A stretch of DNA of 64,000 nucleotides from Natrinema amylolyticus_A (lineage in GTDB: Archaea > Halobacteriota > Halobacteria > Halobacteriales > Natrialbaceae): contig NZ_JBHUDI010000005.1 of NCBI RefSeq assembly GCF_042678045.1, positions 372,001-436,000 of the forward strand, read 5' to 3'. Positions 52,599 through 61,928 of the stretch are shown here, piece after piece; position 1 is the stretch's first letter, and each line of letters opens with the position of its first letter. The translations under genes and the position numbers were made by a program. Below the pieces are notes generated by a model. That model did no database searches, was not told where the DNA came from, and was given only the letters and a program-made list of their open reading frames with translations.

Positions 52599-54884
52599 CT
52601 ACAGCCGATAGCCGGGTGCCAGCAACTCGATCGGATGTGGCACGTCCCGCTCGAGCAGCCCCTCGAGTTGGTCGCCACACGAGGTGCCCGACGCGACGAC
52701 CGTTTTCGCGCCGTCGACCTGCTCGGCGAGTCGCTCGCCGACGTCCATACTGAGTTCGTAGTACTCGTGTTTGTAGCCGAAGGAGCCAGCCATCCCACAA
52801 CACTCGGCGCTCGTCGTCTCGGGGGCGTAGCCACAGCGCTCGAGGACGGCGATCGTCGGCGCTTCGAGGTCGAGCGTGCGCTGCTGGCAGTGGGAGTGAT
52901 ACGTTACCGGCTCCGCGCCGTCGCCAGTCGACAGCGCCGACGGGTCGGCCCCGTTCTCGAGCAATCCGTAGACGCACTCACAGATCTCGTAGCTACTGTC
53001 TCGGAGCCGCTCGAACGACCGCTCGGGCAGTAGCCGTTCGTACTCGCGGTGCATGGCTGCCAGATCGGAGGGCTCGACGACGACCACGTCCCGGCCGGCG
53101 TCGAGGTCCTCGGCCAGTGCGGCGTAGAGTCGACTGGCCTGTCGGTCGGCCGTCGCGACCATCCCCTGAGAGAGGGCCGCGCGCCCGCTTTCGGGTAGGT
53201 CGGGGACCTGTACCGGGACGCCAAGCGCCTCGAGCGTTCGGACCGCGGCTTTCCCGCGGTCGGTGTCGACGTAGTTCGTATAGACGTCGGGATAGAGGAC
53301 GACCTCACGGTCGATATCAGTACTGGTGTCCCGTGCGGCTCGAGAGGCTCGTCGACTCGAGGCGGCTTCGCCACCTCGCTTCTCGAACCAGTCGACGAGT
53401 GACTCCCGCTGGAACGCGGGCAGGTCACGGCGGCGGTCGATTCCGAGGGTGCGCTCGAGCAGCCCGCGGACGGGGTCGGCGTCGGCGAGCCAGTTGGAGA
53501 CGGGTGCTGTGGCGCTAGCTGCTTTCGCGACCGTGCCGATGTTGCCGAAGAAGCGCTTGCCGGGGTCGAGACCACCATCTTCCATATCAGGTGTGAGGCC
53601 GTCGACGAGGAAGTCGGTGGCCGCCGGCTCCTCGCTACGGTTGATCCGATCCCGGACGACGGTGTTGATCCACGGGATGTCGATCTTGACCGGACAGGCG
53701 TCGACACAGCGCGAGCAGCCAGTACAGAGGTCGTTGAACTCGGCGGCAGACTCCTGGCCGTGGACGCCGGCCTCCCAGCCGGTTGCGATCCCGCCCGAGT
53801 AGGTCTCGCCGCCGAAGCCGTGACCGCCGACGGACTGGAAGTTCGCACACGAGTTCGAGCAGGCCCCACACCGAATACAGTACAGCGTCTCACGGAGCTG
53901 ATCGTCCTCGCGCATGTCCATGCGGCCGTTATTCAGTAAGACGAGGTGGAAGTCCCGGTCCGTCTTCGCTTCGTCGCCGGCCGTAATCGGCTCCTCGGGG
54001 TCGTCGAAGTCCAGTGTCGGCGAGTCGGTCGGCGGCGAGAGCATCGTCACGTACTGTGCGATCGACTGGCCCGTCGCGCTCTTGGCGATGAGATCGACGA
54101 ACGGCTCGAGGTCCGACAGCGTCGGAATTAGCTTCTCGATGCCCGCGATCGCGACGTGGGTGTCGGGCGTGACCGCACACTTGCGCGCGTTGCCTTCGTT
54201 CGTGACGAGGGTGATCGTCCCGCTGTCGGCGACGACGAAGTTCGCGCCGGTGATCCCGACATCGGCCTCCTGGATGTGGTCGGCGAGATAGTCGCGAGCA
54301 AATCGGGTGAGCGCTTCGGCCGTCTCGAACGGCTCGTCGGGATCGAATCGCTCGTTGAACAACTCGGCGATCTCCGACCGGGAGAGGTGCATCGCCGGCC
54401 CGACGATGTGCGAGGGCGTGTCGTCTGCAACCTGGAGGACCCATTCGCCGAGATCGGTCTCGGTGACCTCGATTCCATCGGCGGCAAGCGCATCGTTGAG
54501 ATCGATCTCCTCGGTCGTCATCGACTTCGATTTGACGACCGAGGGGGTGTCACCGCTGCCGGCGATCCCGTGTTCCTCAGTCTCGGTATGGACGACGTCA
54601 GCCACATACGCATTCGCGTCCGCAGCGTCGTCGGCGACGTAGACGGTGCCACCGTTGGCCTCGACTGCGTCCCTGACCATGTCGATCAAGTCGGGAAGGC
54701 GATCGATGGCATCCTCCTTGATCGATCGGGCCTCGGTTCGTAGCGCCTCGAGGTCGTCGGTCGCACCGTACGCGCGCTGTCGATTGGCGTCGAAGTCACT
54801 CGCCGTCGCGTGGATGGCTTCGCCTTCGGTCTCGAGCAGGTGCCGGATTCGGTCGGCTTGCTGCGATCGGGTTCGCTGGGCCAT
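52599..54884 (-). CDS. LutB/LldF-type LUD iron-sulfur protein fused to a LutA/LldE-type CCG domain
   Basis: A 761-aa fusion. Residues 1-330 are a LUD domain (SKSMTTEEIDLND, ITGANFVVADSGTITLVTNEGN). Residues about 345-430 hold two [4Fe-4S] motifs: CIRCGACSNSC and CTGCSRCVDACP. The C-terminal part (about 500-760) has CCG-like cysteines (HCQQRT, AECCGMAGSFGYKHEYYE) of the LldE/LutA type. Bacterial LutA and LutB are separate proteins; here they are one chain. With the next gene (LutC-like), the set would oxidise L-lactate to pyruvate at the membrane. Membrane quinone coupling is assumed. Confidence 0.88.
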   Translation of the reverse strand: MAQRTRSQQADRIRHLLETEGEAIHATASDFDANRQRAYGATDDLEALRTEARSIKEDAIDRLPDLIDMVRDAVEANGGTVYVADDAADANAYVADVVHTETEEHGIAGSGDTPSVVKSKSMTTEEIDLNDALAADGIEVTETDLGEWVLQVADDTPSHIVGPAMHLSRSEIAELFNERFDPDEPFETAEALTRFARDYLADHIQEADVGITGANFVVADSGTITLVTNEGNARKCAVTPDTHVAIAGIEKLIPTLSDLEPFVDLIAKSATGQSIAQYVTMLSPPTDSPTLDFDDPEEPITAGDEAKTDRDFHLVLLNNGRMDMREDDQLRETLYCIRCGACSNSCANFQSVGGHGFGGETYSGGIATGWEAGVHGQESAAEFNDLCTGCSRCVDACPVKIDIPWINTVVRDRINRSEEPAATDFLVDGLTPDMEDGGLDPGKRFFGNIGTVAKAASATAPVSNWLADADPVRGLLERTLGIDRRRDLPAFQRESLVDWFEKRGGEAASSRRASRAARDTSTDIDREVVLYPDVYTNYVDTDRGKAAVRTLEALGVPVQVPDLPESGRAALSQGMVATADRQASRLYAALAEDLDAGRDVVVVEPSDLAAMHREYERLLPERSFERLRDSSYEICECVYGLLENGADPSALSTGDGAEPVTYHSHCQQRTLDLEAPTIAVLERCGYAPETTSAECCGMAGSFGYKHEYYELSMDVGERLAEQVDGAKTVVASGTSCGDQLEGLLERDVPHPIELLAPGYRL

Positions 54885-54885
54885 C

Positions 54886-55392
54886 TTAGCGGTCCTCCAG
54901 GACGATCACGTCGACATCACCGGGGCCGTGGACGCCGTGGACGAGATCGCCCATGTCGGCGGTCGCGCTCCGGCCGGTCGCGAAGACGACGCTGTCTCGA
55001 CCCTGCTCGAACCCTGCTTCGAGGCGCTCGAAGCCGGCCGTTAAGTCCGGGACGACGTCGCTTTCCGCGACGACTGCGATGTGGCGCTCTGGATAGAGGC
55101 TGATCGGCTCCACGCCGTCGACCGTCGACTCGACGGCGACGGTGCCGTACTCCGCGATCGCGAAGCCGACCGGCGTGACGCCCGTCCGGGCCGTCTCGAG
55201 GTCGGCGGTCGTCGGCGCCGTCGTCACCGACTCGGGGAGCGTGACGCCCTCGAACGGCAGCGGCGTGCCGACGGCTGGTTCCTCGACGATCGTTTCGATC
55301 CGCTCGCTCGCATCGGCGGCCGGAACGCGCTCGAACCCCACCTCGAGTCCCTCGAGTGCGCGTTCGAACCGGCCGACAGTATCGGCTGTCAT
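54886..55392 (-). CDS. LUD-domain protein, LutC/LldG type
   Basis: A 168-aa stand-alone LUD domain. Characteristic segments are TPVGFAIAEYGTVAVES and YPERHIAVV, and the final HGPGDVDVIVLEDR. The stop lies one base from the start of the fused LutAB gene, so the two form an operon. ATG 55392 is preferred over an upstream GTG. Function within lactate utilisation is inferred from the family. Confidence 0.87.
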   Translation of the reverse strand: MTADTVGRFERALEGLEVGFERVPAADASERIETIVEEPAVGTPLPFEGVTLPESVTTAPTTADLETARTGVTPVGFAIAEYGTVAVESTVDGVEPISLYPERHIAVVAESDVVPDLTAGFERLEAGFEQGRDSVVFATGRSATADMGDLVHGVHGPGDVDVIVLEDR

Positions 55393-55505
55393 TATCACTC
55401 ATATCTCAGCCGACGCTCAAGATACTGACGGTCGATTCGCCCGATAGCCGGCGAGTTGCGACGGGTCGACGACCACAACGGGAGTGTGCGTGTAACTCGA
55501 GTCTG

Positions 55506-56150
55506 TCAGCTGTCGGCAGCGAACTCGTCGCGGACCAGCCCCTCGAGATAGGTGTCGAGCTGATCGCGGACGTCCGCGAGCCACTCGGTATCGCCGGTCG
55601 TACATCCGAGAAAGAGCGCCCCTTCGACGAAGAGATAGAGCGTACCGGCGACGGCGTCGGGGTCGACGTCGCGGAAGATCCCGTCCTCGATTCCCGCCTC
55701 GATTACGGCGGCGAGGCGCTCTCGTGCCTGTCGATCGACGCCGTCGAAGTACGCGCGGTAGTCGGGATCGTGGACGGCCTGCGTTCGCAACTCGAGATAG
55801 ACGCGGTGAATCTCGTCGGAGACGAACTCCGCGAGGTGTTCGCCGTCGGCGGTCTTCCCGAATAACGCGAGGTCGAGCAGTCGTTCGACGCTCTCGAGGG
55901 CGTTCCCCTCGGTCTCGAGGACGAGTTCGTCGCCGTACAGCATGAGCAGCGATTCCGCGAACTCGCGTACCAGATCGTCCTTGCTCTCGAAGTGGTGATA
56001 GATCGTCGACTTGCTCACCGCAGCCTGGTCGGCGACACGACCCATCGAGAGGTCGGCGTAGCCGTCCGTCTCGAGCGTCCGGTACGTCGCTGCGAAGATC
56101 GCCTCCTTCCCGCCGGCCGACTCGTCGAACGGCGTCTGGGTGTCGTCCAT
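55506..56150 (-). CDS. TetR/AcrR family repressor
   Basis: A 214-aa regulator. The TetR N-terminal HTH is at residues about 30-60 (SMGRVADQAAVSKSTIYHHFESKDDL). The C-terminal ligand-binding domain is all helical. Divergent from an MMPL exporter, with three GACCGA--TTCGGTC-like palindromes between them; one is at its own start codon, so autoregulation and control of the exporter are likely. TATATA on the minus strand lies about 29 nt upstream, so the transcript may be leaderless. The inducer is unknown. Confidence 0.88.
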   Translation of the reverse strand: MDDTQTPFDESAGGKEAIFAATYRTLETDGYADLSMGRVADQAAVSKSTIYHHFESKDDLVREFAESLLMLYGDELVLETEGNALESVERLLDLALFGKTADGEHLAEFVSDEIHRVYLELRTQAVHDPDYRAYFDGVDRQARERLAAVIEAGIEDGIFRDVDPDAVAGTLYLFVEGALFLGCTTGDTEWLADVRDQLDTYLEGLVRDEFAADS

Positions 56151-56153
56151 ACT

Positions 56154-56169
56154 GACCGACTGTTCGGTC
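56154..56169. promoter_or_regulatory. TetR-type operator copy 1
   Basis: GACCGACTGTTCGGTC, six of eight bases symmetrical, lies between the tetR TATA box and its ATG. Binding there would block tetR transcription. Confidence 0.6.
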
Positions 56170-56239
56170 GATCCGTATATAAGCGCGTGGCCTCGCTGTC
56201 ACCGCGGTCGCGACCGAGAACCACCACATTTTTCAACCC

Positions 56240-56255
56240 TACCGATCGTTCGGTC
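56240..56255. promoter_or_regulatory. TetR-type operator copy 2
   Basis: TACCGATCGTTCGGTC, matching the perfect palindrome except for the first base and one centre base. It lies just downstream of a TTTTTC stretch that could act as the exporter TATA region. Confidence 0.6.
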
Positions 56256-56262
56256 AGCTATG

Positions 56263-56278
56263 GACCGAACGTTCGGTC
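56263..56278. promoter_or_regulatory. TetR-type operator copy 3 (perfect palindrome)
   Basis: GACCGAACGTTCGGTC is a perfect 16-bp palindrome, 15 nt before the exporter start. Copies 2 and 3 are 23 bp apart centre to centre, about two helical turns, which would suit two cooperating dimers. Confidence 0.7.
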
Positions 56279-56293
56279 GGTACGGTGGTCGCG

Positions 56294-59143
56294 ATGGACG
56301 CTGAGGACCTCGCCGATGCGATCGTCGGGCACAGGCGGCTCGTTCTCGTCGTCGTCTTGCTCCTGACGGCCGGGATCGGGGCCGGCGCGGCCGCGGTCGA
56401 GGAAGACACCGCGATGGACGAATTTCAGGTCGAATCCGAGGAACGCGAGGCACTCGACGCGATCGACGACGACTTCGCCACACGCGGCACCGAGACGACG
56501 ACCGCACAGGTGGTCGTCGAGGCCGACGACGGGAACGTCCTCGACCGCTCGTCGCTCGTCTCGATCCTCGAGTTCCAGCGAGCGCTCCACGAGGACGAAC
56601 GCGTGTCGAAAACGCTGGCCGACGACGAGCCGATCAGAAGCGTTCCAAGCGCCATCGCGACGGCAGCGATTCAGGTGGAGGAAGCCGCCGAACTCGAGTC
56701 GCGTGCGGCCGAGCTGAACCGAACCGACGCGGCGCTTGCCGCGGCGCTCGAGCGCCTCGAAAACGATCCCGACGCATCCGTCGAGGCCGAGTTCGACGCC
56801 GTCCGCGCGAACTCGTCGGTCGAACTCACCGACGACCACGGCGCGACGTTCGAGACGGCGGCCCAGCGGCTTCGCGAGGCCGAGAACGAAACGGCACGCG
56901 AGGCAGCCATCCGGCAGGGAACCCGTGGCCTCCTCGCCGACGAGTACGAGGCGCTTGCCACCGATCGCGCGGCGCTTGCCGACGGTCTCGAGCCGTCTTT
57001 GGCGGCCCAGATCGAGCAGGTAGAGTCCATGGACGATGACGAACTCGCGGCGACGATCGAACGGGTATTCGACGCCGAAACAGACCGCGACGAGCTGTTC
57101 GCGCTCATGCCGACCGCGTACGAGCCTGGCGAGCCGACGGCGTCGGGAACTATCGTCGCCGTCGTTCAGGACACTGACGGCGAGTACGTCGCCGCCGACA
57201 CCGCTCCGGACTCGATCGTGACCGGCCAGCGGGCGATCGGCGATCTCGCCGCGTCGGAACTCGAGGGATCGACATCGGTGTTCGGCCACGGAATCACGGC
57301 GGACGAGATCACGTCGGCGTCGGCCGACAGCCTCAGTATCGTCGGCCCGCTGGCGCTTGTGTTCGTGCTCGTCGTCCTGTCGATCGCCTACCGGGACCCG
57401 ATCGACGTCGTCCTCGGGCTCTGTGGCGTCGCGCTCGTGCTCGTCTGGACGGTCGGGTCCATGGGCTGGCTCGGGATCGACTTCGGGCTCGTCTTCATCG
57501 CCGTCCCTGTCTTGCTGATCGCGCTGTCGATCGACTACGCGATCCACCTCCTCATGCGAAGCCGGGAGGAACGACACGAGGGTGATCGCGGTCCAGCGGC
57601 TGGAATGGCCGCCGGGCTCGCCGGCGTCGGCGTCGCGCTCGTCACCGTGACGCGGACGACGGCGACCGGCTTTCTCTCGAACCTCGTCAGCCCGATTGGC
57701 CCGATCAGGGAGTTCGGCCTCGTCTGTGCGATCGGGATCGTCGCCGCGCTCGCCGTCTTCGGGTTGTTCGTCCCGACCGCCAAAGTCGAACTCGACGCGT
57801 TCCTCGAGGCCCGCGGCATCGACCGGCGGCGAACTGCGATCGGGACCGGCGACCGGCTGGGATCGGTACTCGCCGTCGGCAGCCGGCTCGCCCGCCGGGC
57901 ACCGGCTGTAGTGCTCGTCGTCGCGCTCGTCGTCAGTGCCGGCGGAGCCTACGGCGCGACGCAGGTGGAGACGACCTTCGAGACGGCCGCGTTCCTCCCC
58001 GAGGAGCCCGACTGGACCCACGATCTCCCCGACGCGATGGCACCGGACGAGTACACCGCGGCGGCGACGCTCGAGACGCTCGAGGAGGAGTTCGTCCGGC
58101 AGGATCGCCGCGCACAGTTGCTCGTCGAAGGTGATCTCACCGATCCCGAGACGCTACAGCGGATCGACGACGCCGAGCGAGCGGCGACGGCAAGCGGGAC
58201 GGTCGCGCAACTCTCGAGCGGCGACCACGCCGTCCGGAGCCCGCTTACGGCCATGGAGTCCGTCGCGGCGACCAACGAGTCGTTCAACGCGACGTTCCAC
58301 GCGGCGGACACTGACGGCGACGGGGTTCCGGATTCGGATCTCGAGACCGTCTACGACGAGTTCGTCGCCGCCGATCCCGCAACGGCCGAGGCGGTCGTCC
58401 ACCGAACCGACGACGGCGAGTACGCGGCCGCCCGGCTCGTCCTGACGGCTACCGGCGACGCGTCCAACGAGGAGGTGACGGTGGCAATGCGGGACGCGGC
58501 GTCACACGTCGACGGCGACGGACTCACCGCCACGGCGACGGGACGGGCCACCGTGGTGAACTATCGAACCGAAGGGGCGATCGTCGACACGATCGTCGCG
58601 AGCCTGCTCGTCACGCTCGCCGTCGTCGGCGGCCTGATGCTGGTCGTCTACCGCCGGACGGCGGGCGCTGCCTCGCTCGGCGTCGTGACGCTCGGTCCCG
58701 TCCTCATGACGCTGTGTTGGGTCCTCGGGACGATGTGGCTGCTCGAGATCCCCTTCAACTACATCACCGGCATGATCGCGAGTCTCACTATCGGGCTCGG
58801 CATCGACTACAGCATCCACGTCAGCGAGCGCTATCACCAGGAACTCGAGCGCAGCGACGCGGCCGGCGACCCACTCCGACGGACGGTGACCGGGACCGGC
58901 GGCGCGCTGCTGGGCAGTGCGGCGACGACGGCCGGCGGGTTTGGCATTCTCGCGTTCGCCTTCCTGCCGTCGCTGCAGTACTTCGGGCTCATCGCGGCGG
59001 CCTCGATCGTGTACGCTTTCGTCGCGAGCGTGCTCGTCCTGCCGAGCCTGCTCGTCTACTGGACGGGGTTCGTCGGTCACGATCGGCATCGGTCGACGAC
59101 TGACCGAGTATCGCAGCCATCTGCGACTCGCGAACACGACTGA
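56294..59143 (+). CDS. MMPL/RND family exporter
   Basis: A 949-aa polytopic protein with two symmetric halves. Each half has one N-terminal helix, a large external loop and five or six helices. The signature SIDYAIHLLMRSREE occurs in the first half and GIDYSIHVSERYHQE in the second, as in HpnN/MMPL proteins. It probably moves lipids or hydrophobic compounds by the proton or sodium gradient. Control by the divergent TetR gene through three operators is very likely. Start is ATG 56294 (GTG 56285 possible). Confidence 0.9.
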   Translation: MDAEDLADAIVGHRRLVLVVVLLLTAGIGAGAAAVEEDTAMDEFQVESEEREALDAIDDDFATRGTETTTAQVVVEADDGNVLDRSSLVSILEFQRALHEDERVSKTLADDEPIRSVPSAIATAAIQVEEAAELESRAAELNRTDAALAAALERLENDPDASVEAEFDAVRANSSVELTDDHGATFETAAQRLREAENETAREAAIRQGTRGLLADEYEALATDRAALADGLEPSLAAQIEQVESMDDDELAATIERVFDAETDRDELFALMPTAYEPGEPTASGTIVAVVQDTDGEYVAADTAPDSIVTGQRAIGDLAASELEGSTSVFGHGITADEITSASADSLSIVGPLALVFVLVVLSIAYRDPIDVVLGLCGVALVLVWTVGSMGWLGIDFGLVFIAVPVLLIALSIDYAIHLLMRSREERHEGDRGPAAGMAAGLAGVGVALVTVTRTTATGFLSNLVSPIGPIREFGLVCAIGIVAALAVFGLFVPTAKVELDAFLEARGIDRRRTAIGTGDRLGSVLAVGSRLARRAPAVVLVVALVVSAGGAYGATQVETTFETAAFLPEEPDWTHDLPDAMAPDEYTAAATLETLEEEFVRQDRRAQLLVEGDLTDPETLQRIDDAERAATASGTVAQLSSGDHAVRSPLTAMESVAATNESFNATFHAADTDGDGVPDSDLETVYDEFVAADPATAEAVVHRTDDGEYAAARLVLTATGDASNEEVTVAMRDAASHVDGDGLTATATGRATVVNYRTEGAIVDTIVASLLVTLAVVGGLMLVVYRRTAGAASLGVVTLGPVLMTLCWVLGTMWLLEIPFNYITGMIASLTIGLGIDYSIHVSERYHQELERSDAAGDPLRRTVTGTGGALLGSAATTAGGFGILAFAFLPSLQYFGLIAAASIVYAFVASVLVLPSLLVYWTGFVGHDRHRSTTDRVSQPSATREHD

Positions 59144-59399
59144 GACGGGCTGCTATCACTGGTTTCCGGCACAGTTGTACGATCGGCGCGGCTGCGTCAG
59201 AAATGGCGCCACCCAGCGTTATGAGATCCCCAATCTGCTCATTTCGGACGAAACCATCTGCTCGAGCCAATTTAAAACACCGTCAGATTGTGAGTGAACC
59301 GTGGCTGCAGGCCAGCGGTCGTTGTATTTACGCTCGAGCTATCGGGTACTATTGTGTGAGCTACTTCGGGTCGTTCGGCGAACGTGCCGTGTGGTTTCG

Positions 59400-59828
59400 A
59401 TGAACGATACAGAACTCGGCACCCACGAGTGGTGGGAGTCGTACAAAGAGACCGTCAACAGCGATCAGGAAATGAAAGTACGTGGACATGACAAATTTTC
59501 CGAGAATTTCTACGTCGAAATCGGTGACGAGCGCGTCCTGCTCGAAATGGACGGCGGCGAGATCACACAGCTCGTGCCAAACCCGACGATGAACAACCAG
59601 TGGTCGTTCGGCGTCGAGGGCGACCGCGAGACTTGGGAGGAGTTCGTCCAGGAGACACCGCCCGCGTTCAACCACGAGATTATCGCGTCTCACTATCGAA
59701 CCGCGGTTCGCAACGAGGACGGCCACCTCCAGCTGACCGGCAACAACAAGAAAATCTTCCAGCATCTCCGTGCGTTCCAGCGAACGCTCGATCTGATGCG
59801 GGTCGCACACAACGACGGAGGGAGCTAA
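59400..59828 (+). CDS. SCP2 sterol-transfer-like protein
   Basis: A 142-aa protein with an SCP2-like pattern: hydrophobic, mixed alpha/beta, with a central LLEMDGGEITQLVPNP and VEGDRETWEEF segment and C-terminal GNNKKIFQHLRAFQRTLDLM. The family carries lipids or acyl groups in other organisms. It starts MNDTELGTHEWWES and ends 1 nt before an alpha/beta hydrolase gene, so the two probably act together on the same substrate. Assignment is by appearance and is moderate. Confidence 0.65.
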   Translation: MNDTELGTHEWWESYKETVNSDQEMKVRGHDKFSENFYVEIGDERVLLEMDGGEITQLVPNPTMNNQWSFGVEGDRETWEEFVQETPPAFNHEIIASHYRTAVRNEDGHLQLTGNNKKIFQHLRAFQRTLDLMRVAHNDGGS

Positions 59829-59829
59829 C

Positions 59830-60795
59830 ATGTCGACGACCTACCAGCCAGGCGACGTCGAACCGATCAGCGGGTCGTACGTCCACACGGAGGTCGAGGG
59901 CGTCAACCACCGGATCTATTTCGAGGAGAACGGTCCTGAGGACGGCATTCCGCTCCTCTGTCAGCACACGGCCGGCAACAACTGTCAGGAATGGCGCCAC
60001 CTCCTGACTGACGAGCAAATCACCGAGGAGTTCCGCGTCATCGCCCACGACCTGCCCTATCACGGAAAGTCGGTGCCGCCGACGACCCAAAAGTGGTGGA
60101 CCGACGATTACACGATGACTGCCGAGAAGTTTACCGAGACGCTCGTCAACCTTGCCGACGCCCTCGAGCTCGAGGACCCGATCTATATGGGCTCTAGCAT
60201 GGGCGGCAACATCGCGCTCGAGTTAGCCGACTGGTATCCCGAGCGATTCCAGGCGTTGATCGGCCTCGAGTGCGGTGCGCATAGCCCGGGGTTCTACATC
60301 GACTGGCTCGACCACCCCGAGGTGAACACGACGGAGGTCAACGCCTACTCGTGTTGGGGTTTGATGGCTCCCCAGAGCCCCGAACAAACCAAGCGCGAGA
60401 CGATGTACCTCTACGAGCAGGGCGCGACGGGCGTGTTCAAGGGCGATCTCTACTACTACTCCGTCGATCACGACTACCGTGACAAGCTCGATCAGGTCAA
60501 CGCCGACGAGTGTCCCCTCTACATCGCCAACGGCGAGTACGACTACCTGACCACGCCGGAAGACGGCCGCCAGACTGCCGAGGGAGTTGGAGAGGGAGCA
60601 ACAGCGATCGAACTCGCCGAAATCGGTCACTTCCCGATGAGCGAGCATCCCGAATTGTTCAACGCGTACATTAGAGAAATTCTCGCCGACATTACCGGCG
60701 ACCGAGACCAGGAACTTCCGGATGTCCTCGAGCCGGACGACGTCGGGATCGAACTTCACCAGCGGGGTCCCGCGCGCGAGAAACCGGCCGAGTAG
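59830..60795 (+). CDS. Alpha/beta hydrolase
   Basis: A 321-aa hydrolase. The oxyanion-hole region is CQHTAGNNCQEWRHLL, the nucleophile elbow is MGSSMGGNI (Ser), the acid is in NGEYDYLTT and the His is in IGHFPMSEHPE. Length and motifs fit the AB-hydrolase core with a lid. The substrate is unknown; the preceding SCP2-like gene suggests a lipid- or ester-like compound. Confidence 0.87.
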   Translation: MSTTYQPGDVEPISGSYVHTEVEGVNHRIYFEENGPEDGIPLLCQHTAGNNCQEWRHLLTDEQITEEFRVIAHDLPYHGKSVPPTTQKWWTDDYTMTAEKFTETLVNLADALELEDPIYMGSSMGGNIALELADWYPERFQALIGLECGAHSPGFYIDWLDHPEVNTTEVNAYSCWGLMAPQSPEQTKRETMYLYEQGATGVFKGDLYYYSVDHDYRDKLDQVNADECPLYIANGEYDYLTTPEDGRQTAEGVGEGATAIELAEIGHFPMSEHPELFNAYIREILADITGDRDQELPDVLEPDDVGIELHQRGPAREKPAE

Positions 60796-60977
60796 TCACC
60801 GAATCACCGCTGGTCACCAGCCGAGTCGCTCTCGGCCGAGCCCCGGCACGATTTCGGTCAGTTTTCGTCCGGTACCTGTCTCAGCCAGTGTATTATTATA
60901 TTCTCCACTCGTGGAGCGCCTGCGAGACACAAGACCTATATCGTGTGTTGATAGTTCTCATCCGACGCCAACCTACT

Positions 60978-61115
60978 ATGTCGGAAGCACCGTCCGAACC
61001 CGCCCGATGTGCCGCAAAAGAGACGAATGATGGTACTGTTCGTATCTTCGACACAACGAACGATGCGGCCTGGATCGAATCCGATACGACACTCTCGCTC
61101 GCCTGGCAGACCTGA
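60978..61115 (+). CDS. Small haloarchaeal protein, 45 aa (DUF7331-like)
   Basis: A 45-residue protein, MSEAPSEPARCAAKETNDG at the N-terminus and TNDAAWIESDTTLSL near the C-terminus. The pattern of a short acidic protein with AW-(Q/E)SD near the end resembles the haloarchaeal DUF7331 family. A TATA-like CCTATAT lies about 40 nt upstream. The adjacent dyad CTCCAC-TC-GTGGAG is at 60903-60916. Function unknown. Confidence 0.55.
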   Translation: MSEAPSEPARCAAKETNDGTVRIFDTTNDAAWIESDTTLSLAWQT

Positions 61116-61216
61116 TGCGCTCTTATTGATCGCTCAATTCAGTTGTGTGACGAGCCCAGTTTCCGTCCGAGAGCGATCACATCCACGAGAGTAGCCGAGT
61201 CGGATCGGCCGCGAAA

Positions 61217-61771
61217 TTACTGCGATTCGCAGATCGACAGGAAGTTCTCGAAGATCTCGTCGCCCTCCTCAGTGTGAGCCACCTCCGGGTGCCACTGGAC
61301 GCCGTAGAGGTCCCGGTCGGTGTCGCTCATCGCCTCGACGTCGCAGACGTCACTTTTCGCCGTCAGTTCGAACCCCTCGGGTAGTTCCGTGACCTCGTCG
61401 GCGTGGCTCGCCCAGACGCGGGTTTCGGGGTACAGCGAGCCGGTCAGGGGATCGTCTTCGTCGACAATGTCGACCGACACGTCGGCGTAGCCACCGTACT
61501 CGCCGCTCCCGACCTGTCCGCCGAGTTCCTCGGCGATCAGTTGCATTCCCAGACAGATGCCCAGGACCGGCATGTCCGCCTCGAGGTACTCGGGAGACTT
61601 TCCGATCCGGTCCATGTCTGGACCGCCGGAGAGGACGACGCCGTCGGCGTCGACCTCCTCTGGTGGCGTGTCGTTGTCGATCAGGTCCGTGTCGACGCCG
61701 AGGTCGCGAAGCGCCCGGCGCTCGAGGTGGGTGAACTGTCCGTGATTGTCCACCACGACGATTTTCGTCAT
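61217..61771 (-). CDS. guaAA: GMP synthase glutamine amidotransferase subunit
   Basis: A 184-aa class-I glutaminase. It supplies ammonia to the separate GMP synthase ATPase subunit, an archaeal arrangement. Key residues: the nucleophile Cys in GICLGMQ, and His-Glu in WHPEVAHTEEG. The oxyanion region is LSGGPDMDR. Start is MTKIVVVDNHGQFTHL; seven additional codons upstream exist but lack the family pattern. The partner subunit is not in this window. Confidence 0.9.
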   Translation of the reverse strand: MTKIVVVDNHGQFTHLERRALRDLGVDTDLIDNDTPPEEVDADGVVLSGGPDMDRIGKSPEYLEADMPVLGICLGMQLIAEELGGQVGSGEYGGYADVSVDIVDEDDPLTGSLYPETRVWASHADEVTELPEGFELTAKSDVCDVEAMSDTDRDLYGVQWHPEVAHTEEGDEIFENFLSICESQ

Positions 61772-61928
61772 TGGGTGTCCGTAGCGGGTCACCCGGTAAA
61801 AACAGTCCGAAACGTGTGCTTCTGCTCGTTCGGTTCGGTATCCGCGATAGTTCCACCAGCAATCGTGGTTCGATCCCTCGACTCGGCATAGCTATTTGAC
61901 GGTCCGTTCCGTTACGTCTACAGGAATC

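Noticed and set aside
56258..58021. A 587-codon antisense frame over the MMPL exporter
   Set aside because: No domain pattern, and the opposite frame has both MMPL signatures.
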